DNA of 64,000 nucleotides, taken from positions 13,553 to 77,552 of the forward strand of contig CAYXGZ010000009.1 in NCBI GenBank assembly GCA_964464755.1. Reading direction: 5' to 3'. The notes beneath the pieces were generated by a model. That model had not been told where the DNA came from and did not search any database. It was given only the letters and a program-made list of their open reading frames with translations. Both the position numbers and the translations under genes were made by a program. How positions within the stretch are numbered: position 1 is the first letter of the stretch; every line of letters begins with the position of its first letter. This DNA comes from CAYXGZ01 sp964464755 (GTDB lineage Bacteria > Planctomycetota > MHYJ01 > JACPRB01). Positions 26,001 through 34,629 of the stretch are shown here, piece after piece.

Positions 26001-26402
26001 GTGGATCACGCCCTTCCCGTGCGCGTGGTGCACCGCCCGCGCCGCGTCCCGGATCCAGCGCACGACCCGCTTCCGATCCCCCCGGTCCGCGCGCTTCAGC
26101 GTCGTCCCTTCCACGTACTGCATCGCGAGGTACGGACGGCCCTTCGCCGACCCCACGTCGTAGATGGCCGCGATGTTCGGGTGGCTGAACCGGGCGGCGA
26201 CCTGGGCCTCGCGTCGGAAGCGGGCGATCAGGTCCTGGTCGGCCCCCTTGATGAACTTCAGCGCGACCCAGCGCCGTAGCTCGAGGTCCCAGGCCTTCCA
26301 GACCTCGCCCATCGCGCCCGCCCCGAGCTTCAGCGTGCAGACGTACTTCCCGATCCGGTTCGCCGCCGGCGCCGAGGCCACGCCCTCGGGAAGGGGGTCC
26401 AT
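23007..26402 (-). CDS. Transmembrane Ser/Thr protein kinase with long TPR region
   Basis: 1131 residues. Kinase domain about 20-275: P-loop GAGAMGEV, Lys49 (VALKF), HRD Asp136, DFG Asp153, then GTPSYMAPEQ. A juxtamembrane DLDRWLEGEPVEAR precedes a TM segment (about 295-314). The rest (about 320-1131) is a very long helical TPR-like region with many units such as DPAYLPSRYERLVL and EALRLNPRYVEGWLL. It is a probable receptor kinase with an external TPR scaffold. The linker is shared with the kinase at 38206, so they are paralogs. The ATG follows a TATACT box by 7 bases. Confidence 0.92.
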   Translation of the reverse strand: MDPLPEGVASAPAANRIGKYVCTLKLGAGAMGEVWKAWDLELRRWVALKFIKGADQDLIARFRREAQVAARFSHPNIAAIYDVGSAKGRPYLAMQYVEGTTLKRADRGDRKRVVRWIRDAARAVHHAHGKGVIHRDLKPENLMVSADQVMVMDFGLARPVEGDSGVSVPGLVVGTPSYMAPEQASGRPAAPSFDVWGLGATLYDLLAGMPPFLGTSVYDTIRKLLSEEAPPPALGDRDLENIVLRCLEKDPAERYATAEALAADLDRWLEGEPVEARGSTVVYRLRKHLAKRKGLAIGAALGALLLAGLSALLVKTSGENRDLLLAQLRESSETNLGAALELRRAGRLEGMEKFARRLEESCARAEAALPRDPEPHYRRGRMRRALLDDVGARKEQDRALAKDPAYLPSRYERLVLVAKERRARIARLVEQAWRPGETPDAVKLGLADPEARRLKELVERDLEAILAAPGTFPASQLACARGLDAWGRGDVAGAREFLAGGVPDLEEAVEALSGIEEQERRWPEAIAAWTLGIERDRGYRPHLEGRTRARIERANQLRNTGKDPGAEVDAARADADSLLRFEARSVEFLLLRVRAELIRYLHETLLGRESADSHERALEDCRRALELDHGFARAWRYRGILEAQRALFNREAGRSPEEASRSALEALETAARLDPADARILCDLVGARVNLGQWRAGVDQDYRVVYKAALEEADSAIARFAGLADAWRMRAQARVSWGQQLARQGQDPSDIFARALADYDESLRLDPDRVETWIWRAVLRSELGKSASDPGVQYRAGLADADEAVRRGPGMALVHELRGHLLVSWALRVPSEEGRLLEAFDSYSRALEVNPCAVSAWGRRAIARYNLASRKQVRGQDPDSDYLAALGDLAEALRLNPRYVEGWLLTGMIRYNRDCRGREPGQLAAAEEALRKAVEAAPGHGRSWAWLGRIRIALAKVDPDPGSRLRSAKEALDEAVRLVPTYPDSWIDRGRVHLHLGAGIQESNGDPLLAYEAARADLEKGRSLEGAGFDDWDSLATARLAIASWKGAKGSPDLELYKSGLEASAKALALAPGSAVLWHQAGDAHRDLGRFQAEAAEYREAARCYRKAVELDPSLEAVVERRLAECEERGK

Positions 26403-26409
26403 CGGCCCG

Positions 26410-26415
26410 AGTATA
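26410..26415 (-). promoter_or_regulatory. TATACT -10 box, leaderless kinase start
   Basis: On the minus strand TATACT (26415 down to 26410) is followed by 7 bases and the ATG at 26402. Context GGGTATACTCGG matches that of the kinase at 38206. No ribosome site is seen. Confidence 0.6.
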
Positions 26416-26601
26416 CCCTTCCCCTTCGCGGGGCCCGCTCCACCCTGGTCGGCCAGGGAGAATCCCGGTTGCTCGGGCGAGGCGATCTACGCTCTCGTGA
26501 CGGGCGGGTTCGGACACCCAGCGGGAGCCGGTCTACGGATCCGCCTTCGATCGGCCCCGCTCCGGTTCGACGGCCCTGCCGCGGGCCGCCGCCGGCCGCG
26601 C

Positions 26602-29472
26602 CTACCGGGCGATCTCGAGCCGCGTCAGCTCCGTCCTCGAGACGTCCTTCCCGCCGGCCGAGCGCACCGCGCGCAGCACCGCCCCCGGCACGTGCCGGCA
26701 CCACCAGACCCGCAGCGAATCCTGCGGCCCGGCCGGGTCCCGGTACTCGACGACCGTGCACTCGTACGGGCGACCGTCCACCGGGACCGTCTCGCGCGAG
26801 ATCGTCTGCGCCCGCCACGGACCGACCTGCAGCGGCGCCAGCTCCGCCTCCGGCCCGTCCAGGCAGATCTGCAGCGTCCGCTCCTCGCCCAGGGTCCACC
26901 CCTTCTCGACGCGGCACACGTAGATCTCGCCCCCCACCGTGATCCGCGCCTGGCCCAGCGGCTCCACCCGGCGCGGGAGTTCCAACACCGCGACGCCGCC
27001 GCCCGGGGCCCGGCGCTCCACGCGGGCCTTCGTCCCGTCGAGCTCCTTCAGCTCCAGCCGTTCGCCGTCGGAGTACTCCACGCGGGTCCCGGGCCGGAAC
27101 CCGCCCCAGCCGTCCGACCAGGGCCGCTCCCCGCCGCGCAGGATCCGGTCGAAGCGTTCCTTCCTCCACAGCGCCCGGAGGTCCGGATCCTTCCGCGCGT
27201 GCAGCGCCATCGAGGTCACCCCGAGGGCCTTCGCGTGGACGAGGCCCCGGGAGACGCCGATCTCCAGCCAGTCCAGCGCGGCCGCCTCCTCGCCCCGCAG
27301 GGCGTGGGCGCAGGAGATGTTGTAGCAGGCCAGCGCCGCGTCGTTGGTGTCGGGCATTCCGTAGAAGAGCCCCTTGAAGGCGGCGATCGACTCCGCGTAG
27401 CGGCCCCGGTTCGTGAGCTCCTCCAGCACCTGGCGAAACCTGGCGCTCTGCTCCTTCGGGGTCGTAGGGAAACCGCCGGCGGCGATCAACGCCCGGTCCT
27501 CGATCCGCCACCGCTCCTCGGCCGTGCGCAGGAAGCCCCGGGCCCGGCGCAGGATGTCCTTGTAGCGGGGCTCGTCCTGGAGGGCCGCGAAGCCCCCGTC
27601 GCGCTCGAGCCCGGCGACGTCCCGGAACCCGTGGAGGAAGCAGATCTCCATCCAGTCCAGGGCCCGCTCCTTGTCCCCCAGGAGCACGTAGCAGCAGCCC
27701 ACGTTGAAGGCGGCGAGCTGGCCCGTCCGCTCGTGCGGGAACGCGTAGAAGACCCGCTTGAAATGGGGCAGCGCGCCCCGGGCGTCCTTCAATTCCACGG
27801 CGAGGCGGATCGCCAGGTCCTGGATCTTGAACGCCTCCTGGGGCGAGACCGGCCGCTCCGCCGTCCGCAGGAACTCCTCGTCCTCCAGGCGCCGCTTCCG
27901 CTCGATCCCCAGCGACGCCAGGGCCTCCTCCGCGCGGGCCAGCCCCCGCGCCGCCTCGGGATCCCCCGGCCGGGCCCGCCCGGCCTCCAGGTAGGCCCGC
28001 CTCGCCTCGTCGGGCCGGTCCTTCGCCAGGGCCGCGTCCCCCGCCGCCAGGGCGGCCCGGAAATCCACGAGGGGGGCCGCGGCCTCGAGCTCCCGCCGCC
28101 TCCGCTCCCGCTCCCCGGGGGAGCGCAGCGCCCGCTCCGCGCCGTCGAAATCCTCCTGGAGCGCCCGCGGGGCGGGACCGTGGTCGAGCGCCTTCCGCAG
28201 CAGCTCGAGGGCGCCGGGGAGGTCGCCCGCGGCCTCGGCGCGCCGCGCGGCGGCCCAGTCCCGCTGGCGCCGGGCCTCCACGAGCAGCCCCGCGGCGGCC
28301 CCGGCGAGTTCCTCCTCCGCGAGCGTCGCGGCCCGCTCCGCGAGATCCGCCACCGCCTGCCAGCGGGCGGGGTCGTTCCCGGCCGCGGCCCGGGCGACGT
28401 CCGCCTCGGCCAGGAGCCGCTTCGCCGTCCCGGCGTCCGTCGCGCCCCAAGGCAGGCGGGTCGCGAAGTAGGCCAGGACCGCGAGCACGACCAGGAGGAG
28501 CAGCGAGGGCAGGGCGCTCCGGCGGGGCGGAGGGGCGGGGTCGCCCGACAAGGCCTCGAGCAGGGCCTTCCCGTCGGCGGGCCGCCGCGCCGGGTCCTTC
28601 TCCAGGCAGCGGTCGACGAGCAGGCGCGTTCGCGCGGAAATCGTCGCGGGCAACGGCTCGTGGGGCCGCCGCTCCGTGTCCGCGAGGACCTGGCCCACGC
28701 CCGATCCGTCGAACGGGGGGCGGCCGGCGAGCAGCGCGTAGAGCGTCGCGCCCATCGAGAACACGTCGGCGGGCCGGCCCACGCTGCGCGCGTCGCGGAC
28801 CTGCTCCGGGGCCATGTACCCCGGCGTGCCGAGGGCCATGTTGGCGATCGTCCCCAGCGAGCTCGCGGAGCCCGCGGGACGGGCGAGCCCGAGGTCGAGC
28901 AGCTTGGTGCGGGCGTGGTCGAGCCGGCCCCCGTGCCGGGGGACGAGGATGTTCTCGGGCTTCACGTCGCGGTGCACGATGCCCGCGGCGTGCGCGTCGG
29001 CCAGGCCCCGGGTCGCCGCCTTCACGATTTCGAGCGCGACCTCCTCGTCGAGGCCCGCCCGGCCCTCGTTCCGCGCCCGCTTGAGGCAGGTGCCCGCCGT
29101 CTCGCCCTCGACGTACTCCATGACGCAGTAGTGGGCGTAGGGCTCGGCGTGGACGTCGAGCATCTGCACGACGTGCGGCGAGCGGATGCCGGCGGCCATC
29201 CGCGCCTCGGCGAGGAAGCGCTGGCCGAGCGAGGGGTCCAGCTCGAGGAGGTCGGGCGAGAGCACCTTCACGGCGACGGCGCAGTGCAGGCGCGGGTGCG
29301 TGCCGAGGTAGACGGCCCCCATGCCGCCGCGGCCGATCTTGCGGGAGAGCGGGATGCCGCCCAGCTCGGGGCGGCCCGCCGCGTCGCGGGGAGCCCGCGC
29401 GAGGTAGAGCTCCGCCGAGAGGTCCTCGACCTGGACGGTGGTCGGGGTGTAGTCCTCGGGGGCCTTTTCCAC
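26602..29472 (-). CDS. Transmembrane Ser/Thr kinase with helical middle and C-terminal beta domain
   Basis: 956 residues from GTG 29472. The kinase domain opens with GRPELGGIPLSRKIGRGG; Lys69, HRD Asp169, DLG Asp193 and GTPGYMAPEQ are present. TM about 321-340. The outside part has Ala/Arg-rich helical repeats of TPR type (about 340-770) and a C-terminal beta-rich domain (about 800-956) with VDGRPYECTVVEYRD and RVWWCRHVPGAVLR. That domain resembles those of the 842-residue protein at 9813-12341. The N-terminal cap and DLG are shared with the kinase at 3172. A TATACT box ends 6 bases before the GTG, with no ribosome site. Confidence 0.92.
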   Translation of the reverse strand: MEKAPEDYTPTTVQVEDLSAELYLARAPRDAAGRPELGGIPLSRKIGRGGMGAVYLGTHPRLHCAVAVKVLSPDLLELDPSLGQRFLAEARMAAGIRSPHVVQMLDVHAEPYAHYCVMEYVEGETAGTCLKRARNEGRAGLDEEVALEIVKAATRGLADAHAAGIVHRDVKPENILVPRHGGRLDHARTKLLDLGLARPAGSASSLGTIANMALGTPGYMAPEQVRDARSVGRPADVFSMGATLYALLAGRPPFDGSGVGQVLADTERRPHEPLPATISARTRLLVDRCLEKDPARRPADGKALLEALSGDPAPPPRRSALPSLLLLVVLAVLAYFATRLPWGATDAGTAKRLLAEADVARAAAGNDPARWQAVADLAERAATLAEEELAGAAAGLLVEARRQRDWAAARRAEAAGDLPGALELLRKALDHGPAPRALQEDFDGAERALRSPGERERRRRELEAAAPLVDFRAALAAGDAALAKDRPDEARRAYLEAGRARPGDPEAARGLARAEEALASLGIERKRRLEDEEFLRTAERPVSPQEAFKIQDLAIRLAVELKDARGALPHFKRVFYAFPHERTGQLAAFNVGCCYVLLGDKERALDWMEICFLHGFRDVAGLERDGGFAALQDEPRYKDILRRARGFLRTAEERWRIEDRALIAAGGFPTTPKEQSARFRQVLEELTNRGRYAESIAAFKGLFYGMPDTNDAALACYNISCAHALRGEEAAALDWLEIGVSRGLVHAKALGVTSMALHARKDPDLRALWRKERFDRILRGGERPWSDGWGGFRPGTRVEYSDGERLELKELDGTKARVERRAPGGGVAVLELPRRVEPLGQARITVGGEIYVCRVEKGWTLGEERTLQICLDGPEAELAPLQVGPWRAQTISRETVPVDGRPYECTVVEYRDPAGPQDSLRVWWCRHVPGAVLRAVRSAGGKDVSRTELTRLEIAR

Positions 29473-29478
29473 GGCGCC

Positions 29479-29484
29479 AGTATA
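29479..29484 (-). promoter_or_regulatory. TATACT -10 box, leaderless GTG start
   Basis: TATACT on the minus strand (29484 to 29479), 6 bases, GTG at 29472. Without this box the open frame would extend about 1 kb further upstream; the box argues for the short start. Confidence 0.6.
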
Positions 29485-29667
29485 GGGTCGCTGGCGGCGG
29501 ACCCGAAGGCATGAACCGATGCGCCGCCCTCCTGGTCTTCGGGTTCCGGGGCCCGGCCGAGGGTGCCGAGGGAACGGAAGCCCCCTTCGCCCCCGGGGAC
29601 TCCGGGTCCCGGACCGGGTAACGGGGGACCGGCCGGCTCGTCCAACGAGAGTAGCGTGGAGGTTCCG

Positions 29668-30282
29668 ATGTCCGAATCCCGCCCGGGCCGGAAGTCCAAG
29701 GTCCTGTACTTCGTTCTCGCGGCGCTGGTCGTCCTCGGCTGGGCGTCCTGGTCGCTGGACTTCCGGCTGGCGCAGGGACAAAGCAGCCACACCCAGCAGA
29801 CCGCCAAGGTCGATCGCCCGGCTCCGCCTTCCCTGCCGGGGAAGATCTACCTCCGCGTGGAAGGCGGGGGTATCGCGGAGGAGCAGCTGGGCCGGGCGCT
29901 CCGGAAGCACCTGGCGGGACTGGGCGGATTCGAGGTGGTCTTCCTGGAGGGAGCCCCGGGCCCGGAGCAGCATCCCCTCGTCGTCGCTTCCATCCACGAC
30001 CTGGCCGGATTCTGGACCCCCTTCCACGGTCGGAAATCGGCCGTGGTGGAACTGAAGTACGCCTCGGGAACGTCGCAGATCGGACCGGCCTGGAGCGCGA
30101 GCCCGGAGCCCAGGCTCCTGGAGTCCGGATCCCTCTGGCTCCAGGCCCGATCGGAGGTCGAGGTCCGGGCCACCGGGATCGTCTCCCGTCCTTCCCTGTA
30201 CCGGGATCTCGTGGACCTCCCCGTTCGTGGCTTCGCCGACAAGCTCAAGGCGGTTCTCGCCGGTCCCGCGACCTCGAAGTGA
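29668..30282 (+). CDS. Single-pass membrane protein of unknown function
   Basis: 204 residues from ATG 29668 with GGAGG 5 bases upstream. A basic N-terminus leads to a TM segment or signal anchor (about 11-29). The remaining domain is alpha/beta in character (KIYLRVEGGGIAEEQLGRAL, SAVVELKYASGTSQ, SEVEVRATGIVSR), consistent with an exported domain. Family not recognised. It is divergent from the kinase at 29472. Confidence 0.72.
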   Translation: MSESRPGRKSKVLYFVLAALVVLGWASWSLDFRLAQGQSSHTQQTAKVDRPAPPSLPGKIYLRVEGGGIAEEQLGRALRKHLAGLGGFEVVFLEGAPGPEQHPLVVASIHDLAGFWTPFHGRKSAVVELKYASGTSQIGPAWSASPEPRLLESGSLWLQARSEVEVRATGIVSRPSLYRDLVDLPVRGFADKLKAVLAGPATSK

Positions 30283-30328
30283 CACGCCCGACGGCAGCCC
30301 GTCCCTCCCGGCTTCACAATGCTCCCCA

Positions 30329-30537
30329 ATGGACGCACGCCATCTCTGTACTGTCGTGCTGGACTCGGCCGCGGACTTCAACCGCCCCGAGATCGCTGCG
30401 TTGATGACGGCCGCGCTCGACCTCGCGAAGCCGCGCCTCGTGGCGGGCGCGAAGGGCCAGTTAATCTTCAAGGTGGAGGCCCAGGCGCGGCGCGCGCTCG
30501 AGGAAGCCCTGACTCCCGGGCCGGCCGGATCCCGCGA
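30329..30537 (+). pseudogene. Possible gene remnant
   Basis: From ATG 30329 a frame gives MDARHLCTVVLDSAADFN and a further 50 residues of protein-like sequence (KGQLIFKVEAQARRALEEAL). It then runs on antisense to the next minus-strand gene before stopping at 30754. It has no ribosome site. It may be the 5' end of a gene truncated at about 30537, or chance. Confidence 0.25.
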
Positions 30538-30906
30538 TCACTCCTTCGCTTCGGGAGCCAGCGTCACGCTCGGTTTCCGGAGGTCGTCGCCGGGCACCAG
30601 CTCCCAATCGAGTTTCACGCCCCGCGGGACTCGCTTCAGCGTGAACATGTGGTCGCCGGGCTTGAAGTTCTTCGTCGGCGTCAAGTTGGAGTCGAGGCTC
30701 TTGAAGAAGGCTTCCAGGGTGCCCGTCTTGGTCTCCCGACCGGTGGCCTTGTAGTTGAAGTAGCGCATGCTCGATTCCGAATACGCCACGGCGTAGCCGC
30801 CCCGGGACTTCCTGATTTCCAGCCTGTAGCTGTTCGTCCCGTCGTCGGCGCCCGGGACCTCGGTGTAGTGGCGGTACTTGCCCGTCCAGTCCTCTTTGCC
30901 CTTCAT
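30538..30906 (-). CDS. Small cytoplasmic hypothetical protein
   Basis: 122 residues, family not recognised. It is charged, with no signal peptide or TM; the pattern of short strands (NSYRLEIRKSRGGYAVAYSE, HMFTLKRVPRGVKLDWELV) suggests a small beta barrel or sandwich. GGGGGAG lies 5 bases before the ATG. It follows the toroid gene by 53 bases on the same strand and may be co-transcribed with it. Confidence 0.7.
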   Translation of the reverse strand: MKGKEDWTGKYRHYTEVPGADDGTNSYRLEIRKSRGGYAVAYSESSMRYFNYKATGRETKTGTLEAFFKSLDSNLTPTKNFKPGDHMFTLKRVPRGVKLDWELVPGDDLRKPSVTLAPEAKE

Positions 30907-30959
30907 GGATTCTCCCCCGCGTGCAGGCTCCCGTGAACGATCGGCCCCTACTTCACGGA

Positions 30960-32105
30960 TCACTTCCCCCTCGAGTCCCCCGACGCCACGTCCTTGAGCG
31001 GCCGCGTCGCCCGGCGCAGGAAGAGCACCGCCCAGCAGGTGTCCCAGACCGGGTTCGTCCCGCCCTCCGCCGCCCAGGACCCGTCCTTGCGCTGCGCGCC
31101 GATCAGGAAGTTGGCTCCGGCCGGATACCAGCGCGCCTTCCCCAGCGTCTCCGTCCCGTACAGCAGCCCCGCCCGCTCGAGGGCGTAGAGGTAGTAGTAC
31201 GGCATCTGCGACGCGATGGACTTCGGCGCCCCGGGGTTCTTGTCCACCGAGAAGTTCTTCGCCATCCACTCCAGGCCCTTCACGACGGCCGGGTCGCGCT
31301 TGAAGTCCTTCCTCTGCAGGTGCAGGTAGATGCAGAGGCTGCCCGCCGCGCCCGCGCCCATCGAGCCGTACGAGGCCTCCTGGTTCGCGCTCGCGTTGTA
31401 GCCCCAGCCCCCGTCCTTGTTCTGCGCCTTGCGCCAGTGATCCTCCGCCAGCGCCAGCACCTTCGTGGGCAGCACCACGCCCGCGTCGAAGCAGGCCCGC
31501 AGCCCCAGCGCCGCGTACTGCGCGTTCGAGTTGTCCCCGAAGTCCTGCGCGAAGCCGCGCTGGTCGACCTTGACCGTCCTCGTCACGCGGGGCTTGCCCG
31601 ACTTGTCCTTCGGCGGCGCCTTCGAGCCGCCCCCCGTCGCGACGTCCTTGCTCTCGACCGGGGGGATGTGGTCCAGCGGCACCTCGGCCCCGTAGCTCCA
31701 CTGCCCGTTGCGGCACTGGTTGTCCACGAGGAACTGCGCGCACTGCTGGATCCGCCACTGGTACTTCACCCGGTCCACTTCCTCGAGGATCATCGCCTGG
31801 AGGCTCACGTTGTAGGTGTGCTCGAGCTTGTCGGCGACCATCTTCGCCAGCAGCTTCTGGACGTCCTCGTCCTCGACGGGCAGCCCCGAGTGCACGAAGG
31901 TCCAGAGCACCAGCTCGGTCGCGTTGATCCGCGTGAGGTGCTGGGAGCCCGAGGAATTCTCGCCCTTGTTGGGATAGTCGATCTGGGACAGCCGGGTCCG
32001 CAAGTAATCGACGCCCTTCTTGATGGCGAGGTCCACCTTGACCTGGTCCACCTCCTCGGGTGGGGCCTGGAACGCGAGGAACAGCAGGAGCAGCGTGGGA
32101 TTCAT
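30960..32105 (-). CDS. Secreted alpha/alpha-toroid (squalene-cyclase/prenyltransferase-like) protein
   Basis: 381 residues. A short signal (LLLLFLAFQAPP) is followed by repeats of the prenyltransferase/terpene-cyclase toroid with QW-like motifs RNGQWSYG, KDGGWGYNA and KDGSWAAEGG. No DxDD or DDTAE cyclase motif is seen, so it is probably a binding or structural member and not a hopene cyclase. Such secreted toroid proteins are common in Planctomycetota. TATAGT ends 7 bases before the ATG, overlapping the stop of the upstream gene; no ribosome site is present. Confidence 0.85.
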   Translation of the reverse strand: MNPTLLLLFLAFQAPPEEVDQVKVDLAIKKGVDYLRTRLSQIDYPNKGENSSGSQHLTRINATELVLWTFVHSGLPVEDEDVQKLLAKMVADKLEHTYNVSLQAMILEEVDRVKYQWRIQQCAQFLVDNQCRNGQWSYGAEVPLDHIPPVESKDVATGGGSKAPPKDKSGKPRVTRTVKVDQRGFAQDFGDNSNAQYAALGLRACFDAGVVLPTKVLALAEDHWRKAQNKDGGWGYNASANQEASYGSMGAGAAGSLCIYLHLQRKDFKRDPAVVKGLEWMAKNFSVDKNPGAPKSIASQMPYYYLYALERAGLLYGTETLGKARWYPAGANFLIGAQRKDGSWAAEGGTNPVWDTCWAVLFLRRATRPLKDVASGDSRGK

Positions 32106-32112
32106 GGAACCC

Positions 32113-32118
32113 ACTATA
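32113..32118 (-). promoter_or_regulatory. TATAGT -10 box embedded in the upstream stop codon
   Basis: On the minus strand TATAGT (32118 to 32113) overlaps the TAG stop of the helical-repeat gene and is followed by 7 bases and the ATG at 32105. It would give the toroid gene its own leaderless transcript. Confidence 0.5.
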
Positions 32119-34444
32119 CCCCCTTCGGGCCCACCGCCACGGGCCCGGCCCGCAGCGCCACGACCGTGCACATCGTCGCGTCCACGAACGGCCACTCCTC
32201 GATCTTGCCGATCTGCAGCCCGCCCCGGTCCCGGACGATGATCTCCGTGCGCAGCTTGATCTTCCCGGGCCCGCCCACCTCGATCACCGCGTCCCAGTCC
32301 GTGTGGTCGTCGAGGCAGAGCCTCGTCTTCTCGATCGCCGCCTGGACGGCGGCCAGCACCGTCGCGTCGTAGTTGCCCACCACCGGGTTCCCGTCCATCC
32401 AGATCGCGAAGTGGTAGTTGCCGCCGAAGTCCCAGCCGATCCGGTTGCGCAGCCCCTCGATGAGGACCCGCTTCCCCTTGGATCGCGCGTCGTAGTCCTT
32501 GTCCGCCCCGACGCCGTCCCGGATCTTCGGCCAGGCCTTCGCGGCCACGGCCGAGAGCTCGTCGTACTTCGCCTGCCGCGCCTTGCGCTCCGCCTCGATC
32601 TCCCGGTCCCAGCGCGTCTCCAGCGCTTTCGCGCGCTTGAGGTTCGCCTCCTGGTGGGGCGTGCCCTCGAAATCGCTGCCCGCCGAGCCCGCGAGGCGCG
32701 ACGGGTACTCCAGGTCGATGCGGTTGGACGGCCGGGGCCCCTTCTCCAGGTGATCCAGCACCGCGTTGAACGCGGCGTGGAGCTTCTTCACGGCCGCGTC
32801 GCGGACCTTCTTCGCCCCCGCGATCAGGTCCTGGATCGGCTTGTCCTTCTTCTGGGCGTCGCCGATCGCCCCGATCTCCTTGTCGTTCACGAACCAGGTC
32901 AGGCGCCGCACCGCGAGGGTCGTCTTCGGCATCTCGTACGCGGTGGGGCTTCCCTTCTCGTCCTCCCATCCCGCGATGGCCTGCTCCTCGAGCTCCCACG
33001 ACTGCTTCACGCGCTCGAACGACTGGTCGCGGTCGAGCTTCGCCAGCGCGGTCGCGATCTTCGCGTCCACCTTGCCGAGCCGCGCCTCGATCTTCTTCAC
33101 GTCCGCGTCGTCCTTGGGCACCTCGTAGAGCGCGCCCCGGACCCGCGTCTTGAGCGACTCGAGCTCCCCCATCGTCTTCCACGCGGGCTGCTCGTCCGTG
33201 AAGATCGGCTTCGTGATCCGCTCCTCGAGCTCCTCCAGGATCGGGCCGGCGTTCTCGAGCCCGGCCTTCTTGGTCGCGGCCTGGAGCAGCTTCTCGACCC
33301 GCTGGATCTCGGAGCGGAATCGCGCCACGGACTCCGCGGAGAGCAGCTCCTTGACGTCGTCCTTCGTGAGCCGCTCGGTCGCGTTCCGCAGCATCCCCGC
33401 GGCCTGGCCCCGGCTGTGGGCGATGTCGTTCTCGCCGTTGCGGATGAAGCGCTCGATGAAGCCCTCGAGCGTCTTCGCCCGCTCCGCCTTCCGCAGCGCG
33501 TCGGACCTGAGCTGGAGCTCGTCCACCTGGGCCCGGAGGCTCTTCCACGTGCCGGCCGGCAGGTGCTCGCGGGCCTCGTCGGAGTCGAGGCGCGTGTTGA
33601 GGCGCGCCAGGTACGAGTCGCCCTGCAGCGGGTTGCGGTCGATCTCGTCCACGGCGAAGCGCAGGGTGCGGGTGATGTCGCTCTCGATCAGGCGGGCCTT
33701 CTCGCTCACGGCCGGGGCGGCCGCGGGGACGGCCGCAGGGGCCGCCGAAGCCACCTTCGGAGGCGGAGGCGCCGGCGGCGCGGCGGGTGCTGGGGCCGCC
33801 GAAGCCGCTTTTAGCGGCGGAGGCGACGGCGCCGGCTTGCCCTGGAGCGCGGCGGCCTGGGCCTGGAGCTTCGCGATCGACTCGGCGGAGAGGACCTCGC
33901 GCGCCTCGGCCGAGCTCAGCCGCTCGACCGCCTTCGCCAGCTGGGGGCTTTCGGCGTAGCCGCGCTTCATCTCGTCCTCGGCGGCCGCGAGGCTGCGCTG
34001 GATCTCGCGCTCGATCCGGCCCGCCTTCTCCGCGCGGGCCGCCTCGGCGCCCTGCGCGCGCATCGCGTCCACCCGGGCCTGCAGCTTCGCCACGCCCTCG
34101 GGACCGAGGGCCTCGCGGGCCTCCGCGGTCGCGAGCCGGTCGGCCGCCTTCTGCAGCGAGGAACTCTCGGCGTAGCCGCGCTTGAAGTCGTCCTCCGCCG
34201 AGCTCAAGTTCCGCTGGATCTCGCGCTCGATGCGGCCCGCCGCTTCCTCGCGGAGGGCCTTGACCATGGCCGCCCGCATCGCGGCGACCTCGGCGGCGAT
34301 GGGCGCCTTGTCGGCCTCGGGGACCCCGTCGAGCGCCGCCTCGATGGACTGGAGCTTCGGTTCGAGGGAGTCCCAGCGCCGGTCGTCCGCCGTGCTCTTC
34401 GCGTAGCGGATCTCGCGCTTGGCCTTCTCGAGGTCGCCGGGCAT
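32114..34444 (-). CDS. Helical-repeat protein with novel ~75-residue repeats
   Basis: 776 residues, family not recognised, cytoplasmic by composition. The first 400 residues hold at least four related helical units of about 75-85 residues, each with an amphipathic helix like GRIEREIQRNLSSAEDDF and a turn like ATAEAREALGPEGVAKLQ. Units two and three are separated by a Pro/Ala linker. The C-terminal part (about 560-776) is mixed and ends in strands (KIKLRTEIIVRDRGGLQIG). GGAGG lies 5 bases before the ATG. The toroid gene is 8 bases downstream. Function unknown; a scaffold role is plausible. Confidence 0.8.
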   Translation of the reverse strand: MPGDLEKAKREIRYAKSTADDRRWDSLEPKLQSIEAALDGVPEADKAPIAAEVAAMRAAMVKALREEAAGRIEREIQRNLSSAEDDFKRGYAESSSLQKAADRLATAEAREALGPEGVAKLQARVDAMRAQGAEAARAEKAGRIEREIQRSLAAAEDEMKRGYAESPQLAKAVERLSSAEAREVLSAESIAKLQAQAAALQGKPAPSPPPLKAASAAPAPAAPPAPPPPKVASAAPAAVPAAAPAVSEKARLIESDITRTLRFAVDEIDRNPLQGDSYLARLNTRLDSDEAREHLPAGTWKSLRAQVDELQLRSDALRKAERAKTLEGFIERFIRNGENDIAHSRGQAAGMLRNATERLTKDDVKELLSAESVARFRSEIQRVEKLLQAATKKAGLENAGPILEELEERITKPIFTDEQPAWKTMGELESLKTRVRGALYEVPKDDADVKKIEARLGKVDAKIATALAKLDRDQSFERVKQSWELEEQAIAGWEDEKGSPTAYEMPKTTLAVRRLTWFVNDKEIGAIGDAQKKDKPIQDLIAGAKKVRDAAVKKLHAAFNAVLDHLEKGPRPSNRIDLEYPSRLAGSAGSDFEGTPHQEANLKRAKALETRWDREIEAERKARQAKYDELSAVAAKAWPKIRDGVGADKDYDARSKGKRVLIEGLRNRIGWDFGGNYHFAIWMDGNPVVGNYDATVLAAVQAAIEKTRLCLDDHTDWDAVIEVGGPGKIKLRTEIIVRDRGGLQIGKIEEWPFVDATMCTVVALRAGPVAVGPKGV

Positions 34445-34629
34445 GGGAGCCTCCTGGTTGGGTGCGCCAGTTTCCCCCCTCGGCGCGGACCGTCAAGCGA
34501 AATGCTCCGGGAGGTTCCCCGCCGGCCGCCCCGCGACCTCCATCGCGTCCGCGTTGCGGACGAGCCCGAGCCGCGGCGTCGATTCCGGCGGGTGCGCCAT
34601 CTCGCCGCGATCACACCCGACCCGATTCC

